Assembly: GCF_014042345.1 (NCBI RefSeq)
Contig: NZ_JACEZT010000003.1
Location: 124,001 to 188,000, forward strand
Source: Rugamonas brunnea
GTDB lineage: Bacteria; Pseudomonadota; Gammaproteobacteria; Burkholderiales; Burkholderiaceae_D
Reading direction: 5' to 3'
Length of the DNA: 64,000 bases
The notes beneath the pieces are model-generated. The model saw only the letters and a list, made by a program, of their open reading frames with translations, searched no databases and was not told the DNA's origin. Made by a program: the position numbers and the translations under genes. Shown here in pieces: positions 16,518 through 25,204 of this stretch. The stretch's first letter is position 1. Each line of letters begins with the position of its first letter.

Positions 16518-17360
16518 ATGCTCGATAAATCCAACGCAATGCGCACCGCCATTCCTACCCCATCCGACCACTGGATCGTCACGCCGCGGGGACGCCTGTT
16601 CGCCCGCCGCTGGCAGCCTTCGGCGTCTGCCGATGGCCATGCGCCTATCGTCTTGTTGCATGATTCGCTGGGCAGCATCCAGCTGTGGCGCTCCTTTCCC
16701 GCCGCGCTGGCGGCCGGTACGGGCAGATCAGTCATCGCCTACGACAGGCTAGGTTTCGGCCAGTCCGATCCGCGCACCGGCGATATCGGCACCGGGTTTA
16801 TTGACGAGGAGGCGGCGGCATTCTTCCCGCTCGTGCTGCGCCATTTCGGCCTTGAACACTTCATCGCCATGGGCCACAGCGTGGGTGGCGGCATGGCCGT
16901 CCATTGCGCGGCGCGCCATGCGGACGCTTGCCAGGCCCTGATCACCGAGTCGGCACAGGCGTTCGTGGAAGAGCGCACGCGGACTGGCATCCTCGAAGCC
17001 AAGGCGTCGTTCCAGCAGGAGCAATCGTTCGCGCGGCTGCGCCAGTACCATGGCGACAAAGCCCGCTGGGTGCTCGATGCGTGGACGGAAACCTGGCTGT
17101 CGCCAACGTTCGCAGCCTGGTCGCTCAACAACGTGCTGCCGCTGGTGCGCTGCCCAACGCTGGTGCTGCACGGTGGCGACGATGAATACGGCTCCAGCCA
17201 GCAGCCTGAACGCATCGCCGGCCTGGCGGGCGGCCCCGCCCAACTGACGATCATGCCGGGCGTGCGCCACGTGCCGCACCGCGAGCGCGAAGGCGCCGTG
17301 GTGGACCGCATCGCCACCTTCCTGGCGAGCGCCGTGCCGCCACTGCGCACACCAACGTAA
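16518..17360 (+). CDS. Alpha/beta hydrolase
   Basis: Hydrolase of 280 aa with the full alpha/beta-hydrolase pattern: oxyanion region IVLLHDSLGSIQLWRSFP, an AYDRLGFGQSDP strand, nucleophile elbow MGHSVGGGMA, acid region LVLHGGDDEYG and a C-terminal His in GVRHVPHRE. The start is uncertain: an upstream TTG (16491), ATG 16518 and ATG 16539 are all possible; 16518 is a compromise. It follows the toxin gene by 23 bp but returns to the high-GC codon use of the chromosome, so it is probably not part of the toxin-antitoxin module. Substrate unknown. Confidence 0.8.
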   Translation: MLDKSNAMRTAIPTPSDHWIVTPRGRLFARRWQPSASADGHAPIVLLHDSLGSIQLWRSFPAALAAGTGRSVIAYDRLGFGQSDPRTGDIGTGFIDEEAAAFFPLVLRHFGLEHFIAMGHSVGGGMAVHCAARHADACQALITESAQAFVEERTRTGILEAKASFQQEQSFARLRQYHGDKARWVLDAWTETWLSPTFAAWSLNNVLPLVRCPTLVLHGGDDEYGSSQQPERIAGLAGGPAQLTIMPGVRHVPHREREGAVVDRIATFLASAVPPLRTPT

Positions 17361-17367
17361 ATGCAGG

Positions 17368-17652
17368 CTAAACGCTGCGGTCCTCGGGCGCCAGCCGCTC
17401 GAAGTGCCACTTCATCCCCAGCACGCTGAGCGCTAGCAGCAAGGTGATGGTGTTGGCGATGATGATGGGCCACGCCGTGATCGCCACGCCGTAGCACAGC
17501 CACAGGAACACGCCGAAGCTGAAGATCGAATACATGCCGGTGGAGATGCCGGCGGCAGCGCGTTCGCGCCACACCAGCCAGACCTGCGGAATAAAGGAAC
17601 AGGTGGTGCAGCTGGCCGCCGCAAAACCCAGCATGTCTACGTCAATTTGCAT
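17368..17652 (-). CDS. SemiSWEET-type PQ-loop transporter
   Basis: Small membrane protein of 94 aa with three hydrophobic segments and the PQ-loop motif CSFIPQVWLVWRER. This is the size and layout of bacterial SemiSWEET sugar transporters, which work as dimers. The second segment region reads MYSIFSFGVFLWLCYGVAI. Its start overlaps the end of the HD-GYP response regulator gene by 11 bases, so it is co-transcribed with the signalling genes upstream. The transported substrate is not known. Confidence 0.85.
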   Translation of the reverse strand: MQIDVDMLGFAAASCTTCSFIPQVWLVWRERAAAGISTGMYSIFSFGVFLWLCYGVAITAWPIIIANTITLLLALSVLGMKWHFERLAPEDRSV

Positions 17653-18802
17653 CCGCTACTTTCGTGAATAATTCCAGCGTTTCGCGCTTGCGGGCCATGT
17701 CCTGGTCGGAATCGGCATACCGTTTCGCAATCGCGATGAATTCCTCCTGCAAGGCCAGGAAGGCGTCCACCATGTCCGGATCGAAGTGCACGCCGCGCCC
17801 GGCCGTGATGATGGCCACGGCCTCCTCGTGCGACATGCCTTCCTTGTATACGCGCCGGCTGATCAGGGCGTCGTACACGTCGGCCACCGCCATCAGCCGC
17901 GCCGAGATGGGGATGGCGTCGCCAGCCAGCCCTTGGGGATAACCGCTGCCGTCCCACTTCTCCTGGTGGCCATAGGCGATCTCCTTGGCGTACTTGAGGA
18001 AATCGACCTCGATGCCCAGCTCGCGTTCGGCCGTCATGATGGCGTCGCGCCCCAGCGTGGTGTGGGTTTTCATGATCTCCATCTCGTACGGCTCGAAGCG
18101 GCCCGGCTTGAGCAGGATGCGGTCGGGGATGCCGACCTTGCCGATGTCGTGCAGCGGGGCGGATTTGAACAGCAGTTCGATGGTCTCGTCGGTCAGGAAG
18201 GCGGCAAAGCGCGGATGGGTGCGCAGCTTTTCGGCCAGCGTCTTCACGTAGTGCGCGGTGCGGCGAATATGGTTGCCCGTCTCGCTGTCGCGCGTTTCGG
18301 CCAGCGAAGCCATGGTGTGGATGGTCACGTCCTGCAGCGCCACGATCTCGCGCGTGCGCAGCTCCACCTCCGTCACCAGGAACTGGTTCTGGTCGCGCAG
18401 GAAGTCGTGCACGCGCTTCATCGACAACTGGGTCTTGATCCGCGCCAGCACGATGGGCGCCGACACGGGCTTGGTGATGTAGTCCACCGCCCCCAGGCTC
18501 AGGCCCAGCTGCTCGTCGGCCACCTCGCTCATGGCGGTGACGAAGATGACGGGAATGTCGCGCGTGGCCGGATCGGCCTTGAGCGCCTTGCACACGTCGT
18601 AGCCGCTCATCCCCGGCATCATGATATCGAGCAGGATCAGGTCCGGCTTGGATTCGCCCCGGGCGATCTTGAGCGCGCGCTCGCCGTTGACGGCGATCTT
18701 GGTGCGGTAATCATGTTCCAGCACGGCGCACAGCAGGTCGATGTTGTCCGGAGTGTCGTCCACCACCAGGATGGTCGGCTTGGCTTGCAATGGGGTCATC
18801 AT
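17642..18802 (-). CDS. Response regulator with HD-GYP c-di-GMP phosphodiesterase domain
   Basis: Two-domain regulator, 386 aa (383-386 depending on which of two close ATGs is used). The receiver domain (1-125) has phospho-acceptor Asp59 in LILLDIMMPG and Lys in YITKPVSAPIV. The HD-GYP domain (about 150-360) has HDIGKVGIPD, a GHQEKWDGSGYP stretch and VADVYDAL. In the second motif the usual His-His pair reads His-Gln. The likely activity is hydrolysis of cyclic di-GMP under phosphorelay control. The gene lies 22 bp after the hybrid histidine kinase, its likely partner. Confidence 0.9.
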   Translation of the reverse strand: MMTPLQAKPTILVVDDTPDNIDLLCAVLEHDYRTKIAVNGERALKIARGESKPDLILLDIMMPGMSGYDVCKALKADPATRDIPVIFVTAMSEVADEQLGLSLGAVDYITKPVSAPIVLARIKTQLSMKRVHDFLRDQNQFLVTEVELRTREIVALQDVTIHTMASLAETRDSETGNHIRRTAHYVKTLAEKLRTHPRFAAFLTDETIELLFKSAPLHDIGKVGIPDRILLKPGRFEPYEMEIMKTHTTLGRDAIMTAERELGIEVDFLKYAKEIAYGHQEKWDGSGYPQGLAGDAIPISARLMAVADVYDALISRRVYKEGMSHEEAVAIITAGRGVHFDPDMVDAFLALQEEFIAIAKRYADSDQDMARKRETLELFTKVADAN

Positions 18803-18824
18803 CTTCCTCGGCTAATACCGTATT

Positions 18825-21800
18825 TTATAGCGATATTTGCAAGGCCGTCGCCGCGCTACGCAATTCGTCCAGCGCGCCCTCGAAGTCGTACTGCGCCAGC
18901 ATGCGGCGCAGCTGGCGCGATGGCTCGCCCTGCCCGGCCGCCGCCAGCATCGGGCACACGCGATCGAGCAGCTTGACGGCCGCCGCGTCGTCCTGCGCCA
19001 GCAGGCGCGCCATCTCGCGTACCTCGCCGGCCAGTGCCGCCGGATCGACGGGCGCCGGGGCCGAGGCCGCAAGCGCCCCCTGCGCCGCCGCGGGCGAGGC
19101 GGCTGCCGTCGCGCGCAAGGCCATCGACACCCGCGTCACCATCTCGCCCAGTTCCTGCCCCATGACGGCGATGGCGTCGTCGCGCCCTTCAGTGGCACCC
19201 TGGGCCAGCATCTGTTCGACCCTGGCCGCCGCATCGGCCAGCGCCACAGCGCCGATATTGCCCGCCAGCCCCTTGACCGTGTGCGCCTCGCGCGTGGCCG
19301 CCGCCAGGTCGTTGTTGTCCATCGCGTCGGCGATGCGCTGCATGGCGTCGATCTGGGTTTCGACGAAGCGTCCCAGCAGCTTGCGCATCAGGGCCGCGTT
19401 GCCGCCCACGCGCTGCAACGCCGCGTCCATTTTCAATCCGGCGATGGCGGGCAGCGGCTGCGCCGGCGCCTCAGGCGACGCTTGCTGACCAGCCGTTTCC
19501 GGCGCCGGCGCGCGCGGCTTGATCCAGCGCGCCAGCGTTGTGAACAACTGCGCCACGTCGATCGGCTTGGCGATGAAATCGTTCATGCCGGCCGCCAGGC
19601 ATTTCTCCTTGTCGCCCACCATGGCGTTGGCCGTCATGGCGATCACGGGCAGCTCCGCGTGGCGCAGCTCCTCGCGCAGCTTGCGGGTGGCGTCGTAACC
19701 GTCCATCACCGGCATCTGGCAGTCCATCAGCACACCGTCGTAGTCGTTGACGGCGATCCGGGCCAGCGCCATGGCACCGTTGCTGGCGATATCGACGCGC
19801 ACCCCGGCGTCGCACAGGATCTGCTGCGCCACTTCCTGGTTCACTTCGTTGTCCTCCACCAGCAGCAGGTAGGCGCCGCGCACGGCCTGCTCGGCCTGGC
19901 GGTAGCTTTCATCGCGGCGCGCCTTGCGGCAGCGGCGCAAGTCCTGGCCGAACACGGTGGAAATCGAATCGAGCAGGGTCGAGGCGCTCACCGGCTTGCT
20001 CAGCGTGGCCTCCACGGCCAGCCCGTGCAACTCGTCGAGCAGCGCGTCGCGACTGTAGGCGCTCACCATCACCATGGCCGGCGGCGCCACGCCCGCCGCC
20101 TCGGCCTCGGCGCGGATCGCCTTGACGGCGGCGATGCCATTCATGCCCGGCATCTGCCAGTCCATCAGCACCACGCGGAACGGGCGTCCCTGCTCGCGCG
20201 CCTGCGCCACCGCCTGCACCGCGTGCACGCCGCTGTCGGCCGACGCCGCGTCGAACTTCATGGAGCCCAGCATGCCGAGGAAGATCTCGCGCGCGCTGGC
20301 GTTGTCGTCCACCACCAGCACCCGCAGGCCGCTGATGTCGGGTAGCGGTTGCGGCTCGTCCTGCTGGCCCACGCCGAAGCGGGCCGTGAAATGGAAATTG
20401 CTGCCGACGCCGGGTTGGCTGTCCAGGCCGATCTGGCCATCCATCATCTCCACCAGCCGCTTGCTGATGGTCAGGCCCAGGCCCGTGCCGCCGTGGTGGC
20501 GCGTGGTGGAGGTGTCGGCCTGGGTGAAGGCCTGGAACAGGCGCGCCTGCTGCTCGGGCGACAGGCCCGGCCCCGTGTCGCGCACATCCACCCGCAGTGT
20601 GACCTGTTCCGCATCGCGCGCCAGCACGCGGATGGTGACCACGATCTCGCCCCGCTCGGTGAACTTGATGGCGTTGTTGGTCAGGTTGATCAGCACTTGC
20701 CCGAAGCGCAGCGGATCGCCCACCAGCGCGTGCGGCACGTCCGGCGCCACGTCGAACAGCAGCTCCAGGCCTTTTTCCTGCGCCCGCATCATGGACAGGT
20801 CGGCGATGTTGCCCATCACGTCTTCGAGGAAGAAGTCGACCCGCTCGAACGACAGCTTGCCGGCCTCGATCTTGGAGAAGTCGAGAATGTCGTTGATGAT
20901 GCCCAGCAGGTTGCGCGCGGCCGATTCCACCTTTTCCAGGTAGTTGCGCTGCTTGGGCGTGAGGTCCGTTTGCAGCGCCAGGTGGGTCATGCCGATGATG
21001 CCGTTCATCGGCGTGCGGATCTCGTGCGACATATTGGCCAGGAAGTCGGACTTCATCTTGGTCGCGTCCTCGGCCGCCGTCACGGCGCGCCGCAGCTCCT
21101 GCTCGGCCGCCAGGCTGGCCGTCATGTTCTTGAGCGCCTGCAGCAGCTCGCCCGTTTCGTCGCGCGAGGTGACCTCGATCACGGAACTGAGGTCGCCCTG
21201 GCCGACGCGGGTGGCGATGGCGATGGCCGCATCCAGCGGCCGGGTAATGGAGCGGGCCGAGATGGCGAAGCCCACGCCCACGGCCAGCGCCGCCACGCCC
21301 ATCAGCGACATGATCAGCAGCGAACGGTTGATGTCGGCCCGCGCGCGGTCGGCGCTGGCCATGACCTGGCGCTGCTGTATCCCGTCCAGCGTCTTGATCT
21401 CTGCCAGCAGGTGGTTCAGGGCCGGCAGCGCCATGGTGTTCATCCTGGCCTCGGCCGCGTCGCGCTCCTCGGCCTCCACCAGGTCGGCCACGGCGATGAA
21501 GGAATCGTAGTAGCGGGCGCGCGCCAGCTTGACCAGCTCGATTTGCAGCCGCGCCTCCGGCGTGGCATCCAGCGCGGCCAGCTTGTCCAGTTGGGCGTCG
21601 ATCTCGTGCTTGATCTGGTCGATGCGCGCATAGCTGTCCACCCGCTGGCGCTTGTCCTTCTGGATGATGAGCGTGACCACGCGGGTGGCCGCCTCGCGCG
21701 ACTGGGTGTCGATGATGTTGATGGCGGAAGCGGCGGCCCAGTCCTGGCTCAGGATATGGTCAGCCTCGGCGCGGATGGCATAGATGCGGCCCACGCCGAC

Positions 21801-21884
21801 CATGATCACGCCCATCATCAGCACGATCAGGATCGCGTAACCGATGCCGACCCGCGCCCGGATACGGATGTCGCTGAAACGCAT
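18825..21884 (-). CDS. Hybrid sensor histidine kinase with two receivers and Hpt domain
   Basis: Inner-membrane kinase of 1019 aa. TM1 lies at about 13-33, followed by a periplasmic four-helix-bundle sensor similar to chemoreceptor input domains. TM2 is at about 190-212, then HAMP. The dimerisation/phosphoacceptor domain has His287 in NMSHEIRTPMNG. The HATPase domain shows NLTNNAIKFTERG, DTGPGLSPEQ and GGTGLGLTISKRLVEMM. Receiver 1 has Asp575 and receiver 2 Asp721 (LMDCQMPVMDG). The Hpt domain has His868 (EAHTVKGLAGN). A further helical tail ends the protein. The complete His-Asp-His relay could feed the HD-GYP regulator encoded directly downstream. Confidence 0.92.
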   Translation of the reverse strand: MRFSDIRIRARVGIGYAILIVLMMGVIMVGVGRIYAIRAEADHILSQDWAAASAINIIDTQSREAATRVVTLIIQKDKRQRVDSYARIDQIKHEIDAQLDKLAALDATPEARLQIELVKLARARYYDSFIAVADLVEAEERDAAEARMNTMALPALNHLLAEIKTLDGIQQRQVMASADRARADINRSLLIMSLMGVAALAVGVGFAISARSITRPLDAAIAIATRVGQGDLSSVIEVTSRDETGELLQALKNMTASLAAEQELRRAVTAAEDATKMKSDFLANMSHEIRTPMNGIIGMTHLALQTDLTPKQRNYLEKVESAARNLLGIINDILDFSKIEAGKLSFERVDFFLEDVMGNIADLSMMRAQEKGLELLFDVAPDVPHALVGDPLRFGQVLINLTNNAIKFTERGEIVVTIRVLARDAEQVTLRVDVRDTGPGLSPEQQARLFQAFTQADTSTTRHHGGTGLGLTISKRLVEMMDGQIGLDSQPGVGSNFHFTARFGVGQQDEPQPLPDISGLRVLVVDDNASAREIFLGMLGSMKFDAASADSGVHAVQAVAQAREQGRPFRVVLMDWQMPGMNGIAAVKAIRAEAEAAGVAPPAMVMVSAYSRDALLDELHGLAVEATLSKPVSASTLLDSISTVFGQDLRRCRKARRDESYRQAEQAVRGAYLLLVEDNEVNQEVAQQILCDAGVRVDIASNGAMALARIAVNDYDGVLMDCQMPVMDGYDATRKLREELRHAELPVIAMTANAMVGDKEKCLAAGMNDFIAKPIDVAQLFTTLARWIKPRAPAPETAGQQASPEAPAQPLPAIAGLKMDAALQRVGGNAALMRKLLGRFVETQIDAMQRIADAMDNNDLAAATREAHTVKGLAGNIGAVALADAAARVEQMLAQGATEGRDDAIAVMGQELGEMVTRVSMALRATAAASPAAAQGALAASAPAPVDPAALAGEVREMARLLAQDDAAAVKLLDRVCPMLAAAGQGEPSRQLRRMLAQYDFEGALDELRSAATALQISL

Positions 21885-21908
21885 ACTGCTTTCCTTCGCT
21901 GCGGTGGA

Positions 21909-22157
21909 TTATTCTGGGTTTGCCGGAGCGGCGCCGGTGGCCGCGCTGGTGGTGGCGATATGGCGCTTCAGGCAATCGGGGCACCAGCACGACGGGTCCT
22001 CCGCCGGCGCCGGCATGGAAGCTGACGCCGGTGCGCCGGACGACAATGGCGGCACCGGCATCACCAGCGGCAGGCTGGCACACCAGCAGGGTTCGCTGCC
22101 ATCGCCGTCGGCCATGGCGCAGATGAAGGTGGCGCCGCAGCGCGCGCAGACGCTCAT
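21909..22157 (-). CDS. Cysteine-rich CWC family protein
   Basis: Small protein of 82 aa with a metal-binding-type Cys pattern: CARCGATFIC near the N-terminus, CWCASLP, then CWCPDCL near the C-terminus. This matches the cysteine-rich CWC family of unknown function. The middle is Pro/Ala-rich. The start overlaps the end of the anti-sigma gene by four bases (ATGA), and the hybrid kinase follows 24 bp downstream. Coupling to the sigma/anti-sigma pair suggests a metal- or redox-related role, which is only an inference. Confidence 0.75.
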   Translation of the reverse strand: MSVCARCGATFICAMADGDGSEPCWCASLPLVMPVPPLSSGAPASASMPAPAEDPSCWCPDCLKRHIATTSAATGAAPANPE

Positions 22158-22423
22158 GGGCGGCCGTCCTTATCGTTGGGGTTGGTGGGGTTGCTGGGAT
22201 TGGCCGGGCCGGGCGGCGCGTCCATGTCCAGCGGGAAGCCGCGCATGGCCTGGCGCAGCAGCGCCATCTGGCCGTTGAAGCGGGTGCAGGCGTCGCACAC
22301 CATCAGGTGCAGCCGCATACGGGTGCGTTCGACCAGCGACAAATCGCGGTCCATCCCTTCCGACACCAGCCGGTGCACTTCGCGGCAGGTGGGCTTGAGG
22401 CGGGTCTTGTGTGTATCCGTCAT
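22154..22423 (-). CDS. Zinc-finger (zf-HC2) anti-sigma factor
   Basis: Protein of 89 aa with a zf-HC2-type zinc motif: Cys and His in CREVHRLVSEGMDRDLS, then His in LHLMVCDACTRF followed by two Cys. Such ZAS-domain proteins bind and inhibit ECF sigma factors. The C-terminus is a short Asn/Pro-rich tail (PANPSNPTNPNDKDG) with no membrane segment, so it is a soluble anti-sigma. It lies 21 bp after the ECF sigma factor gene and is its likely partner. Release may respond to redox or metal state. Confidence 0.82.
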   Translation of the reverse strand: MTDTHKTRLKPTCREVHRLVSEGMDRDLSLVERTRMRLHLMVCDACTRFNGQMALLRQAMRGFPLDMDAPPGPANPSNPTNPNDKDGRP

Positions 22424-22444
22424 CGCTGGCAGTCCAAGGCACGG

Positions 22445-23020
22445 TCAGGTGGTCTGGCGGTTGCCAAACCAGTTCAAATCCAGGCATTCACGCAGGCGTA
22501 TGCGGGCCCGGTACAGCAGTACCCATGCATTAGACGTGGTGATCGCCAGTTCCTTACAAATTTCGTCCGTTTCCAGCTCCAGCCACTCGCGCATCATGAA
22601 AATGCGGGCCGTCTTGGCGGGCAGCTTCTCCAGGCACACCTCCAGCACCTTGAAAAAGTCCTTCTGCTCCAGCGTGCGGTCCGGATCGCCCCAGGCCAGC
22701 GGCTGCTCGCGGGTGTGGCCGTCGGCTAGGAACAGGGCGTCGATGGCGTCGTCCTCGGACTGGTCCTCGCAACTGTCGATCTGGCGCTCGCGCGTGCTGG
22801 CGCGCAGGTTGTCGATGATCTTGAACTTGAGGATGCCCGTCACATAGGTGCGCAGCGAGGACTGGCCGGCAAAACGCTCGGGTTTTTCCAGCACCGCGAT
22901 CAGCGCGTCCTGCACGGCATCCTCGGCCAGCGCCTGGTTGCGCAGCTGCAGATGGGCGAAACGCACCAGCAAGGGCCGCATGGCTTCCAGTTCGCGGTGG
23001 AGGGTGGGGTTGGAGGTCAT
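22445..23020 (-). CDS. ECF-type RNA polymerase sigma factor
   Basis: Sigma factor of 191 aa with only regions 2 and 4. Region 2 reads LVRFAHLQLRNQALAEDAVQDALIAVLEKPERFAGQSSLRTYVTGILKFKIIDNLR. Region 4 (KVLEVCLEKLPAKTARIFMMREWLELETDEICKELAITTSNAWVLLYRARIRLRECL) holds the -35-reading HTH. Between them is a Ser/Asp/Glu-rich linker (SCEDQSEDDAID). It heads a leftward six-gene run: anti-sigma, CWC protein, hybrid kinase, HD-GYP regulator, SemiSWEET. It is divergent from argB with 113 bp between the starts. Confidence 0.9.
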   Translation of the reverse strand: MTSNPTLHRELEAMRPLLVRFAHLQLRNQALAEDAVQDALIAVLEKPERFAGQSSLRTYVTGILKFKIIDNLRASTRERQIDSCEDQSEDDAIDALFLADGHTREQPLAWGDPDRTLEQKDFFKVLEVCLEKLPAKTARIFMMREWLELETDEICKELAITTSNAWVLLYRARIRLRECLDLNWFGNRQTT

Positions 23021-23045
23021 AAGGGCCCAGACTAGCGGATGATCT

Positions 23046-23074
23046 CTGAAAATACAACACGTTGGCCCTATAAT
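23046..23074 (+). promoter_or_regulatory. Putative sigma-70 promoter of argB
   Basis: A perfect TATAAT (23069-23074) lies 17 bases after CTGAAA (23046-23051, 4 of 6 matches to TTGACA). Transcription would start near 23081 and leave a leader of about 50 bases before the argB ATG. Confidence 0.5.
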
Positions 23075-23133
23075 GCGTACTTGACCGCAGCTGCAGGCTG
23101 TAAAATCGCAAAAATCTTAATTCCGGACCCGCC

Positions 23134-24057
23134 ATGACCCACCTGACCAACCTGAACCTAGGCATGAATGACGACCTGACTGCGGTGGCGCCGCAGATCA
23201 AGGCCCAAATTCTGGCCGAGGCGCTGCCGTACATCCGCAATTTCCACGGCAAGACCATCGTCATCAAATACGGCGGCAACGCGATGACGGACGAACGCCT
23301 GAAGCACGGCTTCGCGCGCGACGTCATCCTGCTCAAGCTGGTGGGCATGAATCCGGTGGTGGTGCACGGCGGCGGTCCCCAGATCGACAACGCCCTGAAG
23401 AAGATCGGCAAGCAGGGCACCTTCGTGCAGGGTATGCGCATCACCGACGAGGAAACCATGGAAGTGGTGGAGTGGGTGCTGGGCGGCGAGGTGCAACAGG
23501 ACATCGTGATGTTGATTAATCACTACGGCGGCCAAGCCGTGGGCCTGACCGGCAAGGACGGCGGCTTGATCCGCGCCCGCAAGATGGCCATGCCGGACAA
23601 GGACAATCCGGGCCAGTTCCTCGACATCGGCTTCGTGGGCGAGATCGACGCCATCAACCCGGCCGTGGTCAAGGCGCTGCAGGACGACGCCTTCATCCCC
23701 ATCATTTCGCCGATCGGCTTCGGCCAGGATGGCCAGGCTTACAACATCAACGCGGACGTGGTGGCCGGCAAGATCGCCGAGATCCTCAAGGCCGAAAAGC
23801 TGATCATGATGACCAACATCGCCGGCGTGCAGGACAAGCAGGGCAACCTGGTGACCGACCTGTCGGCCCGCGAGATCGACGAGATGTTCGCCGACGGCAC
23901 CATCTCGGGCGGCATGCTGCCTAAAATTTCATCGGCGCTGGACGCGGCCAAGTCCGGCGTGAACACGGTGCACATCATCGATGGGCGCATTGAACACTCA
24001 TTATTGCTCGAAGTCTTGACCGAACAGGCTTTTGGCACTATGATCCGTTCGCACTGA
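23134..24057 (+). CDS. argB: Acetylglutamate kinase
   Basis: Second step of arginine biosynthesis: phosphorylates N-acetyl-L-glutamate in the cytoplasm. 307 aa, normal for the family. Seen: the nucleotide-binding [74 protein letters not shown] and the C-terminal [27 protein letters not shown]. The extra N-terminal residues before MNDDL are of uncertain use; an internal ATG at residue 11 would also work. tRNA-Thr follows 53 bp downstream in the same direction. Confidence 0.95.
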   Translation: MTHLTNLNLGMNDDLTAVAPQIKAQILAEALPYIRNFHGKTIVIKYGGNAMTDERLKHGFARDVILLKLVGMNPVVVHGGGPQIDNALKKIGKQGTFVQGMRITDEETMEVVEWVLGGEVQQDIVMLINHYGGQAVGLTGKDGGLIRARKMAMPDKDNPGQFLDIGFVGEIDAINPAVVKALQDDAFIPIISPIGFGQDGQAYNINADVVAGKIAEILKAEKLIMMTNIAGVQDKQGNLVTDLSAREIDEMFADGTISGGMLPKISSALDAAKSGVNTVHIIDGRIEHSLLLEVLTEQAFGTMIRSH

Positions 24058-24110
24058 AAAAACGGCGACGCCTTGCGCACCGTTTTGGCAGCGCGTCGCC
24101 ACAGTAAAAT

Positions 24111-24185
<75 letters not shown>

Positions 24186-24230
24186 TCCGCAGCACCTCCG
24201 GCAGCACCCTCCCCCTCAGTCAGGCTATCC

Positions 24231-25172
24231 TCAGTAAATCCGCTCCACCGCCAGCCCGCGTTTGCGCAGCAGTTCCGGCACGCTGTTCGTTCCCACCAGA
24301 TGCAACACCCCGATCGCCGCCAGGCTGTCCGTCTCGCGCGCCAGCAGCGCCGCGATGCCGTCGGCCAGCGCCGGATTGCGCGCATCCAGCAGCATGCGCT
24401 GCACGAAGCGGCCGGAGAAAGTATCGTCGTCGGCCGCCTTGCGCGCCAGCGCGTCGAGCGCCGCCGCGTCAGCGTTGCGCCACGCGTCGGCGATCTCGCG
24501 CGCCTGGCTGGCCTGCTGATGGTCGTCGATGGCGTCTATGCCCTCCTGCAGGAAGCGCGACTGCTCGTCGGCCGTCATGCGGTCGAACAGCGCCATCTGG
24601 CTCTCGGGCGATTCCAGCTCCAGCACCGGCAATTTGCGCTGGTGCGCCTGGCGCGCCAGCCATGCGTCCACCGCCAACGCCGTGTCGTAGCCCTGGGCCG
24701 AGAATTCGCTCACCGTCAGCACGCTGGCCAACAGCCAGGGCTTCATGCCGGCCACCGTGTCGGCATCGAGCGCGTACTGGCGCAACAGCCGCTCCAGGCG
24801 CGGCCGGTATGGCGCGGGCAAGGCCCCCTGCGCGCTGCCGGCGCCGCGCGCGTACATGCCGTACTGCTGCACCGCCTGCGCCATGCGGCCCGGGTCGGCC
24901 AGCGGATCGATTTCCAGCGCCAGCACGGAGGCGCGTTCCAGCGCCCCCAGCACCCGCTCCTCCAGCGGATAAAAATCGGGCGCGCCGACATGGATGGTGC
25001 CGAACAAATACAGCGTGTGGCCGTTCTGCGCCACCTTGAACAGCGCGCCCCGGTTGGGCGCGGTCTGCCGGGCGCTCTGCTGGACGGGCTGCTGCACTGC
25101 CTCCTGCGCCCGCAGCGCCGGGACGGCGAACCAGAACAAACTGCAGAACAACACTATAATCTGGCGTCGCAT
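24231..25172 (-). CDS. TraB/GumN family protein
   Basis: Exported protein of 313 aa with a signal peptide (MRRQIIVLFCSLFWFAVPALRA, cut before QEAV). Two family motifs are visible: HTLYLFGTIHVGAPDFYPL near the start of the mature domain and AIGVLHLVGTNSVPELLRKRG at the C-terminus. The internal ALEIDPLAD and LPVLELESPESQM segments also fit. TraB/GumN proteins resemble the Tiki protease fold and may be metal-dependent hydrolases; their role in bacteria is not settled. It is divergent from the HAD nucleotidase gene with about 30 bp between the starts. Confidence 0.85.
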   Translation of the reverse strand: MRRQIIVLFCSLFWFAVPALRAQEAVQQPVQQSARQTAPNRGALFKVAQNGHTLYLFGTIHVGAPDFYPLEERVLGALERASVLALEIDPLADPGRMAQAVQQYGMYARGAGSAQGALPAPYRPRLERLLRQYALDADTVAGMKPWLLASVLTVSEFSAQGYDTALAVDAWLARQAHQRKLPVLELESPESQMALFDRMTADEQSRFLQEGIDAIDDHQQASQAREIADAWRNADAAALDALARKAADDDTFSGRFVQRMLLDARNPALADGIAALLARETDSLAAIGVLHLVGTNSVPELLRKRGLAVERIY

Positions 25173-25204
25173 GCTTTCCTTTGCTGCTATTGATCGAGAC
25201 GTCC

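Noticed and set aside
24073..24110. TTGCGC/TTGGCA with TAAAAT as a promoter for the tRNA
   Set aside because: The TAAAAT touches the first tRNA base and the spacers are 26 or 14, so it cannot be a normal promoter.
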